The notes: a model not told the origin generated them from the sequence alone. 33,132 nt of DNA from Candidatus Nomurabacteria bacterium RIFCSPHIGHO2_01_FULL_40_20 (GCA_001786835.1 MFTO01000008.1:1-33132), one strand, 5' to 3'. Positions 14,877 through 22,588 are shown, numbered from the stretch's first letter. Translations and numbers: made by a program.

Positions 14877-16610
14877 CTAAAAAACTTCTTCTTTGTAGCA
14901 ACGGTCACAATAAATTATTTCCGGTCTATCTAGAGAATAGGTGGTCTCAAATTCGTTTTCACATCCATCTTTCATGCATTTTCGATGGTAAAGTTTAATA
15001 CCAGTTCTCTGTTTTAAACGCTCAAAGGTTCTGCAGTTCGGGCAAAGACGTGGTAATGGTAAATTCATCTTGCGGTAAAGAATAAGTTCGTTTTCTAAAA
15101 CTTTAAAAGCTGTGGTACAAAGCTGGTTACATTTTCCGTTATGCTCGCATCTTATAACTTTATTCACAAAATCATCCCCTACGTCTGCAATGCTGTTTGG
15201 AATATTCATTGTCTCAATATCTATCTTGTAATTTCTCTCCGTGTCTTCTTCCCAAACATAGCCCTCTTCTATGACCTCTCCCTTAGTTAAAGGGAAATAT
15301 TCTTGTGCCAGCGTAGTATTGTAAGAAACTGGTGAAAGTTCGCTCGGGAAAAATTCCCCGTATTTATAAACCCTACCCTTTTTGTCTATATAAGGCATTT
15401 CGTTCATTTGTGTTTTTATTCTCTCCACTATATTTTCATACTCTTCCTTGCTGTATTGTTTATTCAAAATACAATACTGTTTGCCTCGCAAACTAATACA
15501 ACCAAACAAATTCTCTGACCCGCGAGTACAAAACATCGAATATTCCAGATCATGCACATTTTCCTGACATAGTACGCAGAACTTAATATTTTGGATACCA
15601 ACTCCACACGAATGAGATTCGTAGACTAGCTCGCTTGCGTCTCCCCAGATTGAATAATCCCAGCAATCTTTACACCCCGGAATTTCCAGTAAATTCTGGC
15701 AGTAGCGCAAATTCTGCCCCTCGCGAATCAAAAAAGAATTGAAAACTTCTTTGGAATGCTCGATATAGTTGCCCGAAACACTAGTATTTTGAAAACCTTG
15801 GATAAATTTATTCGGAAACTTCATCCAAAAATCATAGACTTCTTTCTTTATTTTTTGTAAGTCTTCATAAGAACCTAAATTAAATGACTTTATTTTTTTT
15901 AAATATTCTTCTTTGGAGTATTCTTCGTTGAAAATACAGTAGGACTTATTGCGCAAATTCACACAGCCAAAGCAATCTTGACATCCCGAGCAATTTTTAG
16001 AAAACATCATATTAAAAGAGCTCTCACATTGGGAAGAAAACACCGAATTAGAACACTGGGCGAGCCAAAACCCTTCATAACAATATTCGCATTTAGAAAC
16101 ATGAGAGATGTCCATACAGAAACAAGACTGGTTTATACCGTGGCCATACATGCAGTCTTCTGGCTCTTTGGCGTTGAAAACTAGATAGCTATTCTTTGGA
16201 CTACTGATGTGGTTCACATATGGACTATTCACTTGAAACGTCACACCTAAATTTCTAACCGGCACTTTTTTAAGGAGTTCAAAGAATTGAGTGAAAAACG
16301 GTTTGGAAAAATCATAGTCCTCTCCATACTCCATCGGGTCCCACTGGTCACTCTGCCATACCTCGTTCTCGTATACTGTCATCTCAGACTCTGGAGAAAA
16401 CATAGAAAAAATCTCTTTACCTGAAAAATCACTTTTCTTCTTGTAAAGCACTCTCTCGTTTCTAAATGTAAACCTCCTCTGCGCTCGGCACAGATGGCAA
16501 AACGTCGGTGGAGGAACTTTTATTTTCTCGTAAAAATTTTTGTCTTCGCTATCTATAACGAAATCTTGCTTACAATTTTGGCATATTCTATTTTGTGATT
16601 TATGTTCCAT
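14877..16610 (-). CDS. Cysteine-rich double-zinc-finger protein, paralogue 1
   Basis: 577 aa, function unknown; one of four paralogues in this window. Order of parts: N-terminal treble-clef-like finger with Cys10, Cys13, Cys38, Cys41 (CQNCKQDFVI ... VPPPTFCHLCRAQRR); conserved DQWDPMEYGEDYDFSKPFF near residue 90; a Cys-rich middle with two copies of a motif like FGCVNLRNKSYCIFNEEYSKEEY (here near residues 215-240, again as FGCISLRGKQYCILNKQYSKEEY near 370-395); a C-terminal finger region (NLPLPRLCPNCRTFER) and YCDRCYKEEVF end. No signal peptide or membrane segment, so cytoplasmic. Cys pairs suggest zinc binding (inference). Start ATG is preceded by weak AGAAAAG and by an inverted repeat at 16620-16682. 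Confidence 0.85.
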   Translation of the reverse strand: MEHKSQNRICQNCKQDFVIDSEDKNFYEKIKVPPPTFCHLCRAQRRFTFRNERVLYKKKSDFSGKEIFSMFSPESEMTVYENEVWQSDQWDPMEYGEDYDFSKPFFTQFFELLKKVPVRNLGVTFQVNSPYVNHISSPKNSYLVFNAKEPEDCMYGHGINQSCFCMDISHVSKCEYCYEGFWLAQCSNSVFSSQCESSFNMMFSKNCSGCQDCFGCVNLRNKSYCIFNEEYSKEEYLKKIKSFNLGSYEDLQKIKKEVYDFWMKFPNKFIQGFQNTSVSGNYIEHSKEVFNSFLIREGQNLRYCQNLLEIPGCKDCWDYSIWGDASELVYESHSCGVGIQNIKFCVLCQENVHDLEYSMFCTRGSENLFGCISLRGKQYCILNKQYSKEEYENIVERIKTQMNEMPYIDKKGRVYKYGEFFPSELSPVSYNTTLAQEYFPLTKGEVIEEGYVWEEDTERNYKIDIETMNIPNSIADVGDDFVNKVIRCEHNGKCNQLCTTAFKVLENELILYRKMNLPLPRLCPNCRTFERLKQRTGIKLYHRKCMKDGCENEFETTYSLDRPEIIYCDRCYKEEVF

Positions 16611-16619
16611 ATCTTTTCT

Positions 16620-16682
16620 ATCCCGATTCTGATTAATCAGAATCGTGGATCCTCGATTTCTTAAAATTTAAGAAATCGGGAT
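16620..16682 (-). repeat. 63-base inverted repeat upstream of cysteine-rich paralogue 1
   Basis: Outer arms ATCCCGATT and AATCGGGAT close two perfect inner palindromes: CGATTTCTTAAA with TTTAAGAAATCG, and CGATTCTGATT with AATCAGAATCG (minus-strand order). The inner and outer stems share CGATT/AATCG, so only one arrangement can form at a time. It ends ten bases before the ATG. The ends match ATCCCG...CGGGAT of the 68-base family, but the interior differs. Confidence 0.8.
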
Positions 16683-16715
16683 AGTTCTGACAGTTTCGGT
16701 TTTCCACTTTTTCAT

Positions 16716-16743
16716 TTGACATATCTTTATGATTTGCTATAAT
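16716..16743 (+). promoter_or_regulatory. Consensus promoter with no plus-strand gene
   Basis: TTGACA (16716-16721), 16-base spacer, TATAAT (16738-16743). Both boxes are perfect consensus, the best promoter seen in the window, yet the next genes are on the minus strand. Predicted start is about 16750. Confidence 0.75.
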
Positions 16744-16749
16744 GGTAAT

Positions 16750-16801
16750 ATCCATAAGGAAACGCATCTCGTAGTCTTTCGTGTCTACGCGGTGCGTTTC
16801 C
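16750..16801 (+). ncRNA. Candidate short structured RNA from the orphan promoter
   Basis: Right after the promoter comes a long hairpin: GGAAACGCA (16758-16766) with TGCGTTTCC (16793-16801), a 3x3 internal loop, then CGTAG (16770-16774) with CTACG (16785-16789). There is no ORF. The 3' end is uncertain because only GTTTAG follows; a T-run is found at 16822-16827, in which case the RNA would overlap the 3' end of the NYN gene in antisense. The same hairpin could serve as the terminator of the NYN gene. Confidence 0.5.
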
Positions 16802-16809
16802 GTTTAGAC

Positions 16810-17295
16810 TCATCTCTTAAGTTTTTTGCTTAAATTATCCATTGAATATATTTTCTCTTTAGCTTCTTTCTTTAAAAGTTTTGAACAAGTTTTTACATAG
16901 GGACTTAAAACCAGTAAAAGTTTATCGTTTTCATATAAATATCTAACGAGAGAATAGAAATCTCCGTCGCTAGTTACAATAATCGCTTTGTCGTAATTAT
17001 CTTTTTCAAGAATAGCATAAAGTACTAGATCAGCATCACAATTACCCTTAACTTTACCTTCTCCATCAAGAATGACTGGTTTGAATATTAAAATATATCC
17101 TGCTTTTTGCAGGCTAGAATAAAGTTTTTGATTTGATTGAATAAATCCAATAAAAATATATGCTGTAGTAATATCGTACTTTTCTTTAAGGTGCACTCTA
17201 AATTTTATCCAGTCTAAATCCCAACCAAGAGATTTTATTCCTAAATGAACATTCTGTGCGTCTATAAAAGCATAATTATTTGATTCAACTTTCAT
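16810..17295 (-). CDS. NYN/LabA-type PIN-fold ribonuclease
   Basis: 161 aa. NYN domains are metal-dependent RNases of the PIN-like fold. The acidic active site is visible: Asp12 in FIDAQN, Asp87 and Asp89 in NCDADLVLYAI, and Asp110 and Asp112 in IVTSDGDFYSLVRYL. It fills nearly the whole protein, so there is no extra targeting domain, only a basic C-terminal tail (SKKLKR). It lies between two cysteine-rich paralogues on the same strand. A TAATAT box six bases before the ATG suggests its own leaderless promoter. It ends in TGA, supporting the standard code. Confidence 0.88.
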   Translation of the reverse strand: MKVESNNYAFIDAQNVHLGIKSLGWDLDWIKFRVHLKEKYDITTAYIFIGFIQSNQKLYSSLQKAGYILIFKPVILDGEGKVKGNCDADLVLYAILEKDNYDKAIIVTSDGDFYSLVRYLYENDKLLLVLSPYVKTCSKLLKKEAKEKIYSMDNLSKKLKR

Positions 17296-17301
17296 AGTTA
17301 T

Positions 17302-17307
17302 ATATTA
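17302..17307 (-). promoter_or_regulatory. -10 box of the NYN gene, leaderless
   Basis: Minus strand TAATAT, six bases before the ATG. No clear -35; the spacing to the ATG is the main support. Confidence 0.4.
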
Positions 17308-17328
17308 CCATACTTAATAAACCTCCTG

Positions 17329-17366
17329 CCCCGACGCTTTGGTCGGGGTCCCGACAGAATCGTCGG
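17329..17366. repeat. Twin GC-rich palindromes (GTCGGGG type)
   Basis: CCCCGAC (17329-17335) with GTCGGGG (17342-17348), then CCGAC (17351-17355) with GTCGG (17362-17366). They stand between the NYN gene and cysteine-rich paralogue 2 in otherwise AT-rich sequence. The first closely resembles the palindrome inside the GH130 gene at 27888-27908. Confidence 0.75.
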
Positions 17367-17374
17367 AATTGATA

Positions 17375-19099
17375 TCAATAGATTTCATTCTGATAACATT
17401 TCTCACAATACACTACTTCTGCTCGGTCGGGAGCGTATGAAGTTTCAAATTCCACTTCGCACTTACCTTCGTGGTGTGTATGCTTTTTATCACACATACA
17501 CTTCCGATGATAAAAATTAGGCGAGTTTCTTAGTGAGAGACGTTCATAATGTCGACAATTGGTACACAACCGAGGTAAAGGAATGTTCATTCTTTTGCAA
17601 AAATCAAGTTCCATTTGTATTATACGGAACGCGCCAGTGCATTCGTGCTTACAATTTCCAGTATGTTTACACTCAATTACCTCGTTAAGAATATTTACAT
17701 CTACATCTCTGATATGGTTAGGAATCTGCGTGGCAATTAAAGTAATTTTGTAATCTTGCTTTACGGTTTCATACCACAAAAATCCTACAACTTCCGCCTC
17801 TTCCTTATTGAGCGGAAAAAATTCATAAGCCTGTGTTATTTGATACGGAAAAGGAGAGAGCGAAGCCGGAAAAAATTCTCCATATTCTTTTGTACTTTTC
17901 ATATGTTTAATTATCTTTGGCACGATTTTTTCATACTCCTCTTTTGTGTATTGTTTGTTTAAAATACAGTGCTGTTTTTTACGAAGAGAAACACATCCGA
18001 ACAGATCAGAAGAATTATGGCAAAAAACACAATAACTTAAATTTTGCACATTGACATAGGATTGGACAGTAAATTTAACATTGTAAACACCCTCTCCGAC
18101 AATTAAAGATTCATAGACAAGTTCCGTGTTATCACCCCAATTAGTATAATCGTAGCAATCTTTAACTGGCCCAGTAAGGATATTTTGGACGAATTTACTA
18201 TCCTCTACTCCTCTTACACGATAACAGTTTTTTGAGTTTTTTGATTCATAAATGTAATCGCCGGAAGCGTTTACGTTGTGATACCCGTGTATATACTTTT
18301 GTGGGTAATTCAACCAGTGTTGATATGCTTTGACTTTTAAATTTTCAATTGATTTGTAGGATCCTAAATTAAACTTATTAATTTTTTTCAAGTATTCTTC
18401 TTTGCTGTATTGTTCATTAAAAATGCAATAAGATTTATTACGAAGACCAATTGAAGCAATACAGCTATTGCAACCAACACAATCTTTACATAAAATCATT
18501 TCTTGGCAACTCTCGCAGTCAACTGAGAAGAACGTTTTATAACAAATAATTGTATTTACGTTCCCGTAAGAAAGTTCACATCCATTTGTCATATGACTAT
18601 CAAAACACTGCTTTGATGCTTGGTCCCAGATAAGATAGGCAGAATCCTCTGTATATGCGACACCTCTGCATAAATAACAATTTTTTATACTACTGGCGTT
18701 AGCACAATAATGACTGTTTACTACATTGGTCATTGAGTGAGAAGGCATTGGTACTTTGGAAAGCAACTCTTTGAATTGCTCAAAAAAGGGCTTGGAAAAA
18801 TCATAATCTACACCGTACTCAACAGGGTCCCAGGCATCTGAAATCCAATAATCTCGATCATAAATTTTTACCGGACTTTCTTCTGGAAACAAGGAAAAAA
18901 TTACTTCCCCCGTGCGCGCATCTTTTTTGCGAAACATATGCCAATCGTTACGCCAAGCAACCATGCGTTGCAGGCGACACTCCGGGCAAAAAGTCGGCGG
19001 TGGAACTTTGATTTTCTCATAAAATAAAAAATCGTCTGGCTCGATTACAAAGTCTTTTTTACAATTTTGGCATATTCTATTTTCGCTTTTATATTCCAT
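17375..19099 (-). CDS. Cysteine-rich double-zinc-finger protein, paralogue 2
   Basis: 574 aa, function unknown, full-length homologue of paralogue 1. N-terminal finger CQNCKKDFVI ... VPPPTFCPECRLQR; DAWDPVEYGVDYDFSKPFFEQ; middle motifs IGLRNKSYCIFNEQYSKEEY and FGCVSLRKKQHCILNKQY; C-terminal CKHTGNCKHECTGAF, then IPLPRLCTNCRHYERL, an extra His/Cys-rich insert KCMCDKKHTHHEGKC, and YCEKCYQNEIY. The His-rich insert is not in paralogue 1 and may add a metal site. A good Shine-Dalgarno (AGGAAA, four bases before ATG) supports the start. Upstream is a hairpin at 19108-19145. Ends in TGA. Confidence 0.85.
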   Translation of the reverse strand: MEYKSENRICQNCKKDFVIEPDDFLFYEKIKVPPPTFCPECRLQRMVAWRNDWHMFRKKDARTGEVIFSLFPEESPVKIYDRDYWISDAWDPVEYGVDYDFSKPFFEQFKELLSKVPMPSHSMTNVVNSHYCANASSIKNCYLCRGVAYTEDSAYLIWDQASKQCFDSHMTNGCELSYGNVNTIICYKTFFSVDCESCQEMILCKDCVGCNSCIASIGLRNKSYCIFNEQYSKEEYLKKINKFNLGSYKSIENLKVKAYQHWLNYPQKYIHGYHNVNASGDYIYESKNSKNCYRVRGVEDSKFVQNILTGPVKDCYDYTNWGDNTELVYESLIVGEGVYNVKFTVQSYVNVQNLSYCVFCHNSSDLFGCVSLRKKQHCILNKQYTKEEYEKIVPKIIKHMKSTKEYGEFFPASLSPFPYQITQAYEFFPLNKEEAEVVGFLWYETVKQDYKITLIATQIPNHIRDVDVNILNEVIECKHTGNCKHECTGAFRIIQMELDFCKRMNIPLPRLCTNCRHYERLSLRNSPNFYHRKCMCDKKHTHHEGKCEVEFETSYAPDRAEVVYCEKCYQNEIY

Positions 19100-19107
19100 A
19101 CTTTCCT

Positions 19108-19145
19108 AATTACCTAACTTTTGCGACCGCTAGAGTTAAGTAATT
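19108..19145 (-). promoter_or_regulatory. Leader hairpin of cysteine-rich paralogue 2
   Basis: Minus strand: AATTACTTAACT (19145-19134) pairs with AGTTAGGTAATT (19119-19108) with one mismatch. The loop holds TAGCGGTCGCA, which differs at two positions from TAGCGATAGCA in the loop of the hairpin before paralogue 4. The stem ends just before the AGGAAA ribosome site. Confidence 0.55.
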
Positions 19146-19154
19146 TATGTTAAC

Positions 19155-20909
19155 TTAGTACACCTCTTGTTGATAACATTTTTCACAATAAACTATTTCC
19201 GGGCGCTCGGGAGCATAACCAGTCTTAAATATTTCCGGGCAAGGAGAATCTTTATGGTCATGGGATACGGTATTTTTGTATTTACCTGTTTCATCAGAAA
19301 TACCGGCACACATACAGGTTCTCTCGTGCAAAAATAACTTGAGTCTGTCGCTGATTCGGCGTTCGAATCTGCATTCGTTACATATTCTAGGAAGTGGAAG
19401 TTTTTCTTTTTTGTAAAAAATTAGTTCATTTCCTAATATACGGTAAGGATTCTTGCAATTTTCACATTCCAATACTTCTTTTAGAATTTGTTCGATACCA
19501 TCATGAGCGGAATCTGGGATTTCCGAAGCCTTTTGGGTGATTTTATACTCGCCCTTTTCGGTTTCTACCCATGCGTAGTTTTTTGCTTCTGCTTCTTCTT
19601 TGGTTATAGAAAAATGCTGAGTTGCTAAAGTATTGTTATATCCAAAAGGTGAGAACTCTAACGGGAAAAACTCTCCATATTTGTAAACTAAACCTAGAGA
19701 ATCTATATAAGGCATTTCGTCCATATGGCGTTTGATTTTTGGTACAAGTTCTTCGTACTCCTCTTTTGTATATTGTTTATTAAAGATGCAATATTGCTTC
19801 TTCTTCAGCCCTACACAACCGAAACAATCAGAACAACTAAAAAGATGCACACAGTATTCCAAATTCCTGCAAGCCGGCCAGCAATTTCTGGAAAGCTTGT
19901 TATTGTAAGAATTCTCTCCACATTCTATGATTTCATAACAAAGCTCTGTATCTTCACCCCAATTACTGACATCGTAATTGTCTTTATTACCCGGCAATTG
20001 CATGTATTGGCAAAAGCGCATATTTTCGCTTCCTCTGATTAAATAACTGTCGTTTACATATTTACAATCTGTGACATAAGAACCAGTTGAATTTAAATTT
20101 CTTACCCCTTGCTGATGTCTGGTAATTTGCGTGTCCCAAAAAGATCTGGCTTTCTTCCTTGCTTCTTCCAGTCCGGAAGCCGTATCGAGTCGCATTTTAG
20201 CAATTTCTTTTTCATATTCTTCTTTTGTATATTGCTGGTTAAATATGCAATGAGAAGATTTACGTAAATTAACACAACCAAAACAATCACTGCACCCGAG
20301 ACAGTCTCTGGAGAACCAAACATTCCTAGAGTCCGCAGACATTATCGTGAAATAACATTGATAGCATTTAGAAAGCCAGAAACACTCGTAACACCGCTCG
20401 GATTCATTTATATGAGAATTATCCACGCAATCCTTGCAACGATCAATCGCATTGCCATACATACAATCCTCCGAGTAGCTAGAATTAACGACCAAGTAGC
20501 TATTTTTCAACGCCGTGGCATTGAAGGCGTACGGGCTGTTGACCATTCTGATAACATTAAAATTATACATGGGGACTTTTTTCTCGAGCTCTTGCTGTTG
20601 TTCAAAAAAACTTCTAGAGAAATCATACTCTTGACCGTATTCCATAGCATCCCAATTATCGCTAAGCCAAGCATCCCGAGTAATAATTTTTCTCCCGCTT
20701 TCCGCCGGATAAGTAGAAAAAATATCCTGGCCAGTCAGAGCATCTTTCACTTTAAAAAGCTTCCTTTCATTTCTAAAAGCCAACCTCCTCTGTGCTCGGC
20801 ACAGATGGCAAAAAGTCGGTGGAGGAACTTTTATTTTTTCATAAAACGAAAAATCATCCGGCTCGATGGTGAAATCATTTTTACAATTCTGACAATTTTT
20901 GGTTTCCAT
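19155..20909 (-). CDS. Cysteine-rich double-zinc-finger protein, paralogue 3
   Basis: 584 aa, function unknown. N-terminal finger CQNCKNDFTI ... VPPPTFCHLCRAQRR; DNWDAMEYGQEYDFSRSFFEQ; middle motifs FGCVNLRKSSHCIFNQQY and FGCVGLKKKQYCIFNKQYTKEEY; C-terminal CENCKNPYRI, LPLPRICNECRFERR, a longer insert with CMCAGISDETGKYKN, and YCEKCYQQEVY. The CENCKNPYRI stretch makes the similarity of the C-terminal and N-terminal fingers plain. It starts METKNCQNC without the usual KSE residues. No Shine-Dalgarno is seen. The gap to paralogue 2 is 55 bases, so the two may be co-transcribed. Confidence 0.85.
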   Translation of the reverse strand: METKNCQNCKNDFTIEPDDFSFYEKIKVPPPTFCHLCRAQRRLAFRNERKLFKVKDALTGQDIFSTYPAESGRKIITRDAWLSDNWDAMEYGQEYDFSRSFFEQQQELEKKVPMYNFNVIRMVNSPYAFNATALKNSYLVVNSSYSEDCMYGNAIDRCKDCVDNSHINESERCYECFWLSKCYQCYFTIMSADSRNVWFSRDCLGCSDCFGCVNLRKSSHCIFNQQYTKEEYEKEIAKMRLDTASGLEEARKKARSFWDTQITRHQQGVRNLNSTGSYVTDCKYVNDSYLIRGSENMRFCQYMQLPGNKDNYDVSNWGEDTELCYEIIECGENSYNNKLSRNCWPACRNLEYCVHLFSCSDCFGCVGLKKKQYCIFNKQYTKEEYEELVPKIKRHMDEMPYIDSLGLVYKYGEFFPLEFSPFGYNNTLATQHFSITKEEAEAKNYAWVETEKGEYKITQKASEIPDSAHDGIEQILKEVLECENCKNPYRILGNELIFYKKEKLPLPRICNECRFERRISDRLKLFLHERTCMCAGISDETGKYKNTVSHDHKDSPCPEIFKTGYAPERPEIVYCEKCYQQEVY

Positions 20910-20921
20910 AAGTCTTTTATA

Positions 20922-20995
20922 TTATCTCATAATTAATCCACGAGTGAAACTCACGAACTAAATAATGAGGATAACCAACTTTCATTGGTTATCCT
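20922..20995 (-). terminator. Hairpin terminator of the small membrane gene, with possible alternative pairing
   Basis: AGGATAACCAA (20968-20978) and TTGGTTATCCT (20985-20995) form an 11-bp perfect stem six bases after the stop of the 21001-21210 gene. On the minus strand it is followed by the T-rich but imperfect CATTATTTAG. The downstream side TTATCCTCATTATT can also pair with AATTATGAGATAA (20934-20922) just before paralogue 3, so two structures compete. Confidence 0.6.
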
Positions 20996-21000
20996 AACTT

Positions 21001-21210
21001 TTAATGCTGGAAAATTTCTTTCTCAGTTAAGGGGTACGGCTGCATCTGGTGAAAGATTTGAGTACGAATATAGTCAGGATCTTTCATCAGTTCGATTTGC
21101 TTTTTAAGCAGATCATTTTCCTTTTCACACTGTATGCCCTTATCGTACTGATAAATAGAAAACACAGTTATAAGAAGGAGGACTACCCGGCAAAGCAATA
21201 ACTTTTTCAT
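21001..21210 (-). CDS. Small single-span membrane protein, possibly DivIC/FtsB-like
   Basis: 69 aa from the ATG at 21208-21210. A short basic start (MKKLLLCR) leads into one membrane segment (about residues 8-22), then a coiled-coil-prone stretch ending in LLKKQIELMKDPDYIRTQIF. The K-D-P-D-Y-I pattern after a short coiled coil resembles the FtsB/DivIC cell-division proteins, but the protein is shorter and no other division gene is near, so this is only a suggestion. A good promoter (TTGACT, 17 bases, TATTAT) lies upstream and excludes a longer TTG start at 21243. A terminator hairpin follows directly. Confidence 0.65.
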   Translation of the reverse strand: MKKLLLCRVVLLLITVFSIYQYDKGIQCEKENDLLKKQIELMKDPDYIRTQIFHQMQPYPLTEKEIFQH

Positions 21211-21234
21211 AATTATAAGGATTTGTTTAATTAA

Positions 21235-21263
21235 ATAATACAATCTTTTTTACTAATAGTCAA
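21235..21263 (-). promoter_or_regulatory. Promoter of the small membrane gene
   Basis: Minus strand: TTGACT (21263-21258), 17-base spacer, TATTAT (21240-21235). The leader is about 20 bases. It is divergent from the regulator promoter at 21339-21367. Confidence 0.7.
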
Positions 21264-21286
21264 AAATAATACTGAAAAATTGCTTT

Positions 21287-21297
21287 ATTTACTGTAA
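21287..21297. promoter_or_regulatory. Possible operator between divergent promoters
   Basis: TTTACTGTAAA is a small perfect palindrome around one base, lying between the two divergent promoters and close to ATTGCTTTATTT and ATGCTTATTTT, which are similar to each other. It could be the binding site of the regulator encoded next to it; this is inference only. Confidence 0.3.
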
Positions 21298-21338
21298 AAA
21301 TGCTTATTTTATAAGATTAAAATAGTGTCAAATAAAAG

Positions 21339-21367
21339 TTGACAAAAATACTCTAATTTGCTAAGAT
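21339..21367 (+). promoter_or_regulatory. Promoter of the TrmB-like regulator, leaderless
   Basis: TTGACA (21339-21344), 17-base spacer, TAAGAT (21362-21367), six bases, ATG at 21374. Strong match, and the RNA should start at the A of ATG. Confidence 0.8.
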
Positions 21368-21373
21368 ATAAGT

Positions 21374-22147
21374 ATGGACTTAAAAAACTTTGAACAACTG
21401 GGGCTTAACCAAACCGAGATCAAAATACTCAAGTGTATCTTTGAATTCGGCACCATATCCCCCGCGCTCGTCGCCAAGCAAACTGGGCTCAAGCGCCCGA
21501 CGGTGTATGCTGGTGCGGAGGGCTTGATAGAATCTGGATTTATCCGAGAAGATATTTCCGGAAAAAATATTCGCTACACAGCGCTTTACGAAACTGGTTT
21601 TAAAAACTATTTAATATCTCAAAAAAGAAAATTAGCAGAAAAAGAAGCGTTGATAACTGAACTTGCCAATACTCTAGAGAAAACTCCCCGTCCGCGCGGA
21701 TACAATATACCAAAGGTGACAAGAATAGAAGGCAAAGAAGAAATATTGGATTTTTTATATACTCAAACACCCGTGTGGAATGAAAGTATAATAAAGACAC
21801 ATGCCCACACATGGTGGGGCTTTCAAGACCACATTTTTGTTGAAGATAAAGAATATAGAAAATGGATTAAATGGTACTGGAATACCGCGCCAGAAAAAAT
21901 AGACTTAAATCTTTTTTCTAATGACTCGGAAATTGAAAAAACACGTGAAGTGCAGACTATAGATAGGCGAAGACATATAAAATTTTGGAAAGGTGATAAA
22001 ATCACTGCAACAGAGTGGATTGTCGGAGAATACATTATCACTATCGTACTCGATGGCACACATCACACTCTCATAGAAACCCGCGACCAAATTCTAGCCG
22101 AGAACCTGCGTAACGTTTTCAAATTCGCTTGGAGTGCTGTTTCGTAA
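21374..22147 (+). CDS. TrmB-like winged-helix transcriptional regulator
   Basis: 257 aa. An N-terminal winged helix (residues about 5-75) begins LGLNQTEIKILKCIFEFG and has the recognition-helix region SPALVAKQTGLKRPTVYAGAEGLIESGFI, here quoted in parts as VAKQTGLKRPTVYAG. The remainder carries a TrmB-type effector region, with EGKEEILDFLYTQTP near 117-131. The natural ligand cannot be read from sequence. It is the only plus-strand gene among the cysteine-rich genes and faces the small membrane gene, sharing a 160-base divergent promoter region that may hold its operator. Start is fixed by the promoter six bases upstream. Confidence 0.85.
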   Translation: MDLKNFEQLGLNQTEIKILKCIFEFGTISPALVAKQTGLKRPTVYAGAEGLIESGFIREDISGKNIRYTALYETGFKNYLISQKRKLAEKEALITELANTLEKTPRPRGYNIPKVTRIEGKEEILDFLYTQTPVWNESIIKTHAHTWWGFQDHIFVEDKEYRKWIKWYWNTAPEKIDLNLFSNDSEIEKTREVQTIDRRRHIKFWKGDKITATEWIVGEYIITIVLDGTHHTLIETRDQILAENLRNVFKFAWSAVS

Positions 22148-22155
22148 AAAGAAAT

Positions 22156-22350
22156 TTATTTTTTCTGAATCATCGGCACGCCAAGATCGCGACAGATTTT
22201 TCTGCCAGTAAAGGTATTTATTTCAGAATGTCTCGGGATAGAAGAAACCCTGCTGTTTTCTGGATTAAAATAAATACTATGGGAATTTCCCTCTCTTAGA
22301 AAGACCACACCATTTTTTCGGAGATGTAAGATTAGGTCGGTGCGCTTCAT
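22156..22350 (-). CDS. hicA: HicA-family toxin, second module
   Basis: 64 aa, a complete small HicA. Typical features: MKRTDLILHLRKNGVVFLREG, the active-site region GNSHSIYFNPE with His24, and the closing pattern SIPRHSEINTFTGRKICRDLGV that occurs in many bacterial HicA proteins. It follows its antitoxin gene by 13 bases on the same strand. It is only distantly similar to the HicA at 9960-10199, so the two modules are not a recent duplication. Confidence 0.88.
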   Translation of the reverse strand: MKRTDLILHLRKNGVVFLREGNSHSIYFNPENSRVSSIPRHSEINTFTGRKICRDLGVPMIQKK

Positions 22351-22363
22351 AGAGAGAAAGAAA

Positions 22364-22582
22364 TTAAAAAGATAGTACTTCCTTTTTTATAAAACCAGGA
22401 CCTGCTTCTTTTAAAACTACGGAACGCTGGGTTTCTAGCACTAGCTCTAAGGCTTCTTTCAAGTTTTCGCGAGCCTCGCTCAAAGTGCGCCCTTGGGTAT
22501 TAACCCCAGGCACTTCCTCAATCCAAGCGGCATAAAACTTGCCTACCTTTTTAAACAAAGCTGTAAAATTTCTTGATTTCAT
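22364..22582 (-). CDS. hicB: HicB-family antitoxin, second module
   Basis: 72 aa. The partial RNase-H-like HicB fold is recognisable: FTALFKKVGKFYAAWIEEVPGVNTQG, with the family W-I-E-E-V-P-G-V motif at residues 20-27, then the helix TLSEARENLKEALELVLE. It is short and lacks a visible C-terminal DNA-binding domain, so autoregulation may be weak or absent. The ATG lies six bases after a TAAAAT box. It ends close to hicA; the pair stands between the regulator and paralogue 4. Confidence 0.88.
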   Translation of the reverse strand: MKSRNFTALFKKVGKFYAAWIEEVPGVNTQGRTLSEARENLKEALELVLETQRSVVLKEAGPGFIKKEVLSF

Positions 22583-22588
22583 AGATTT

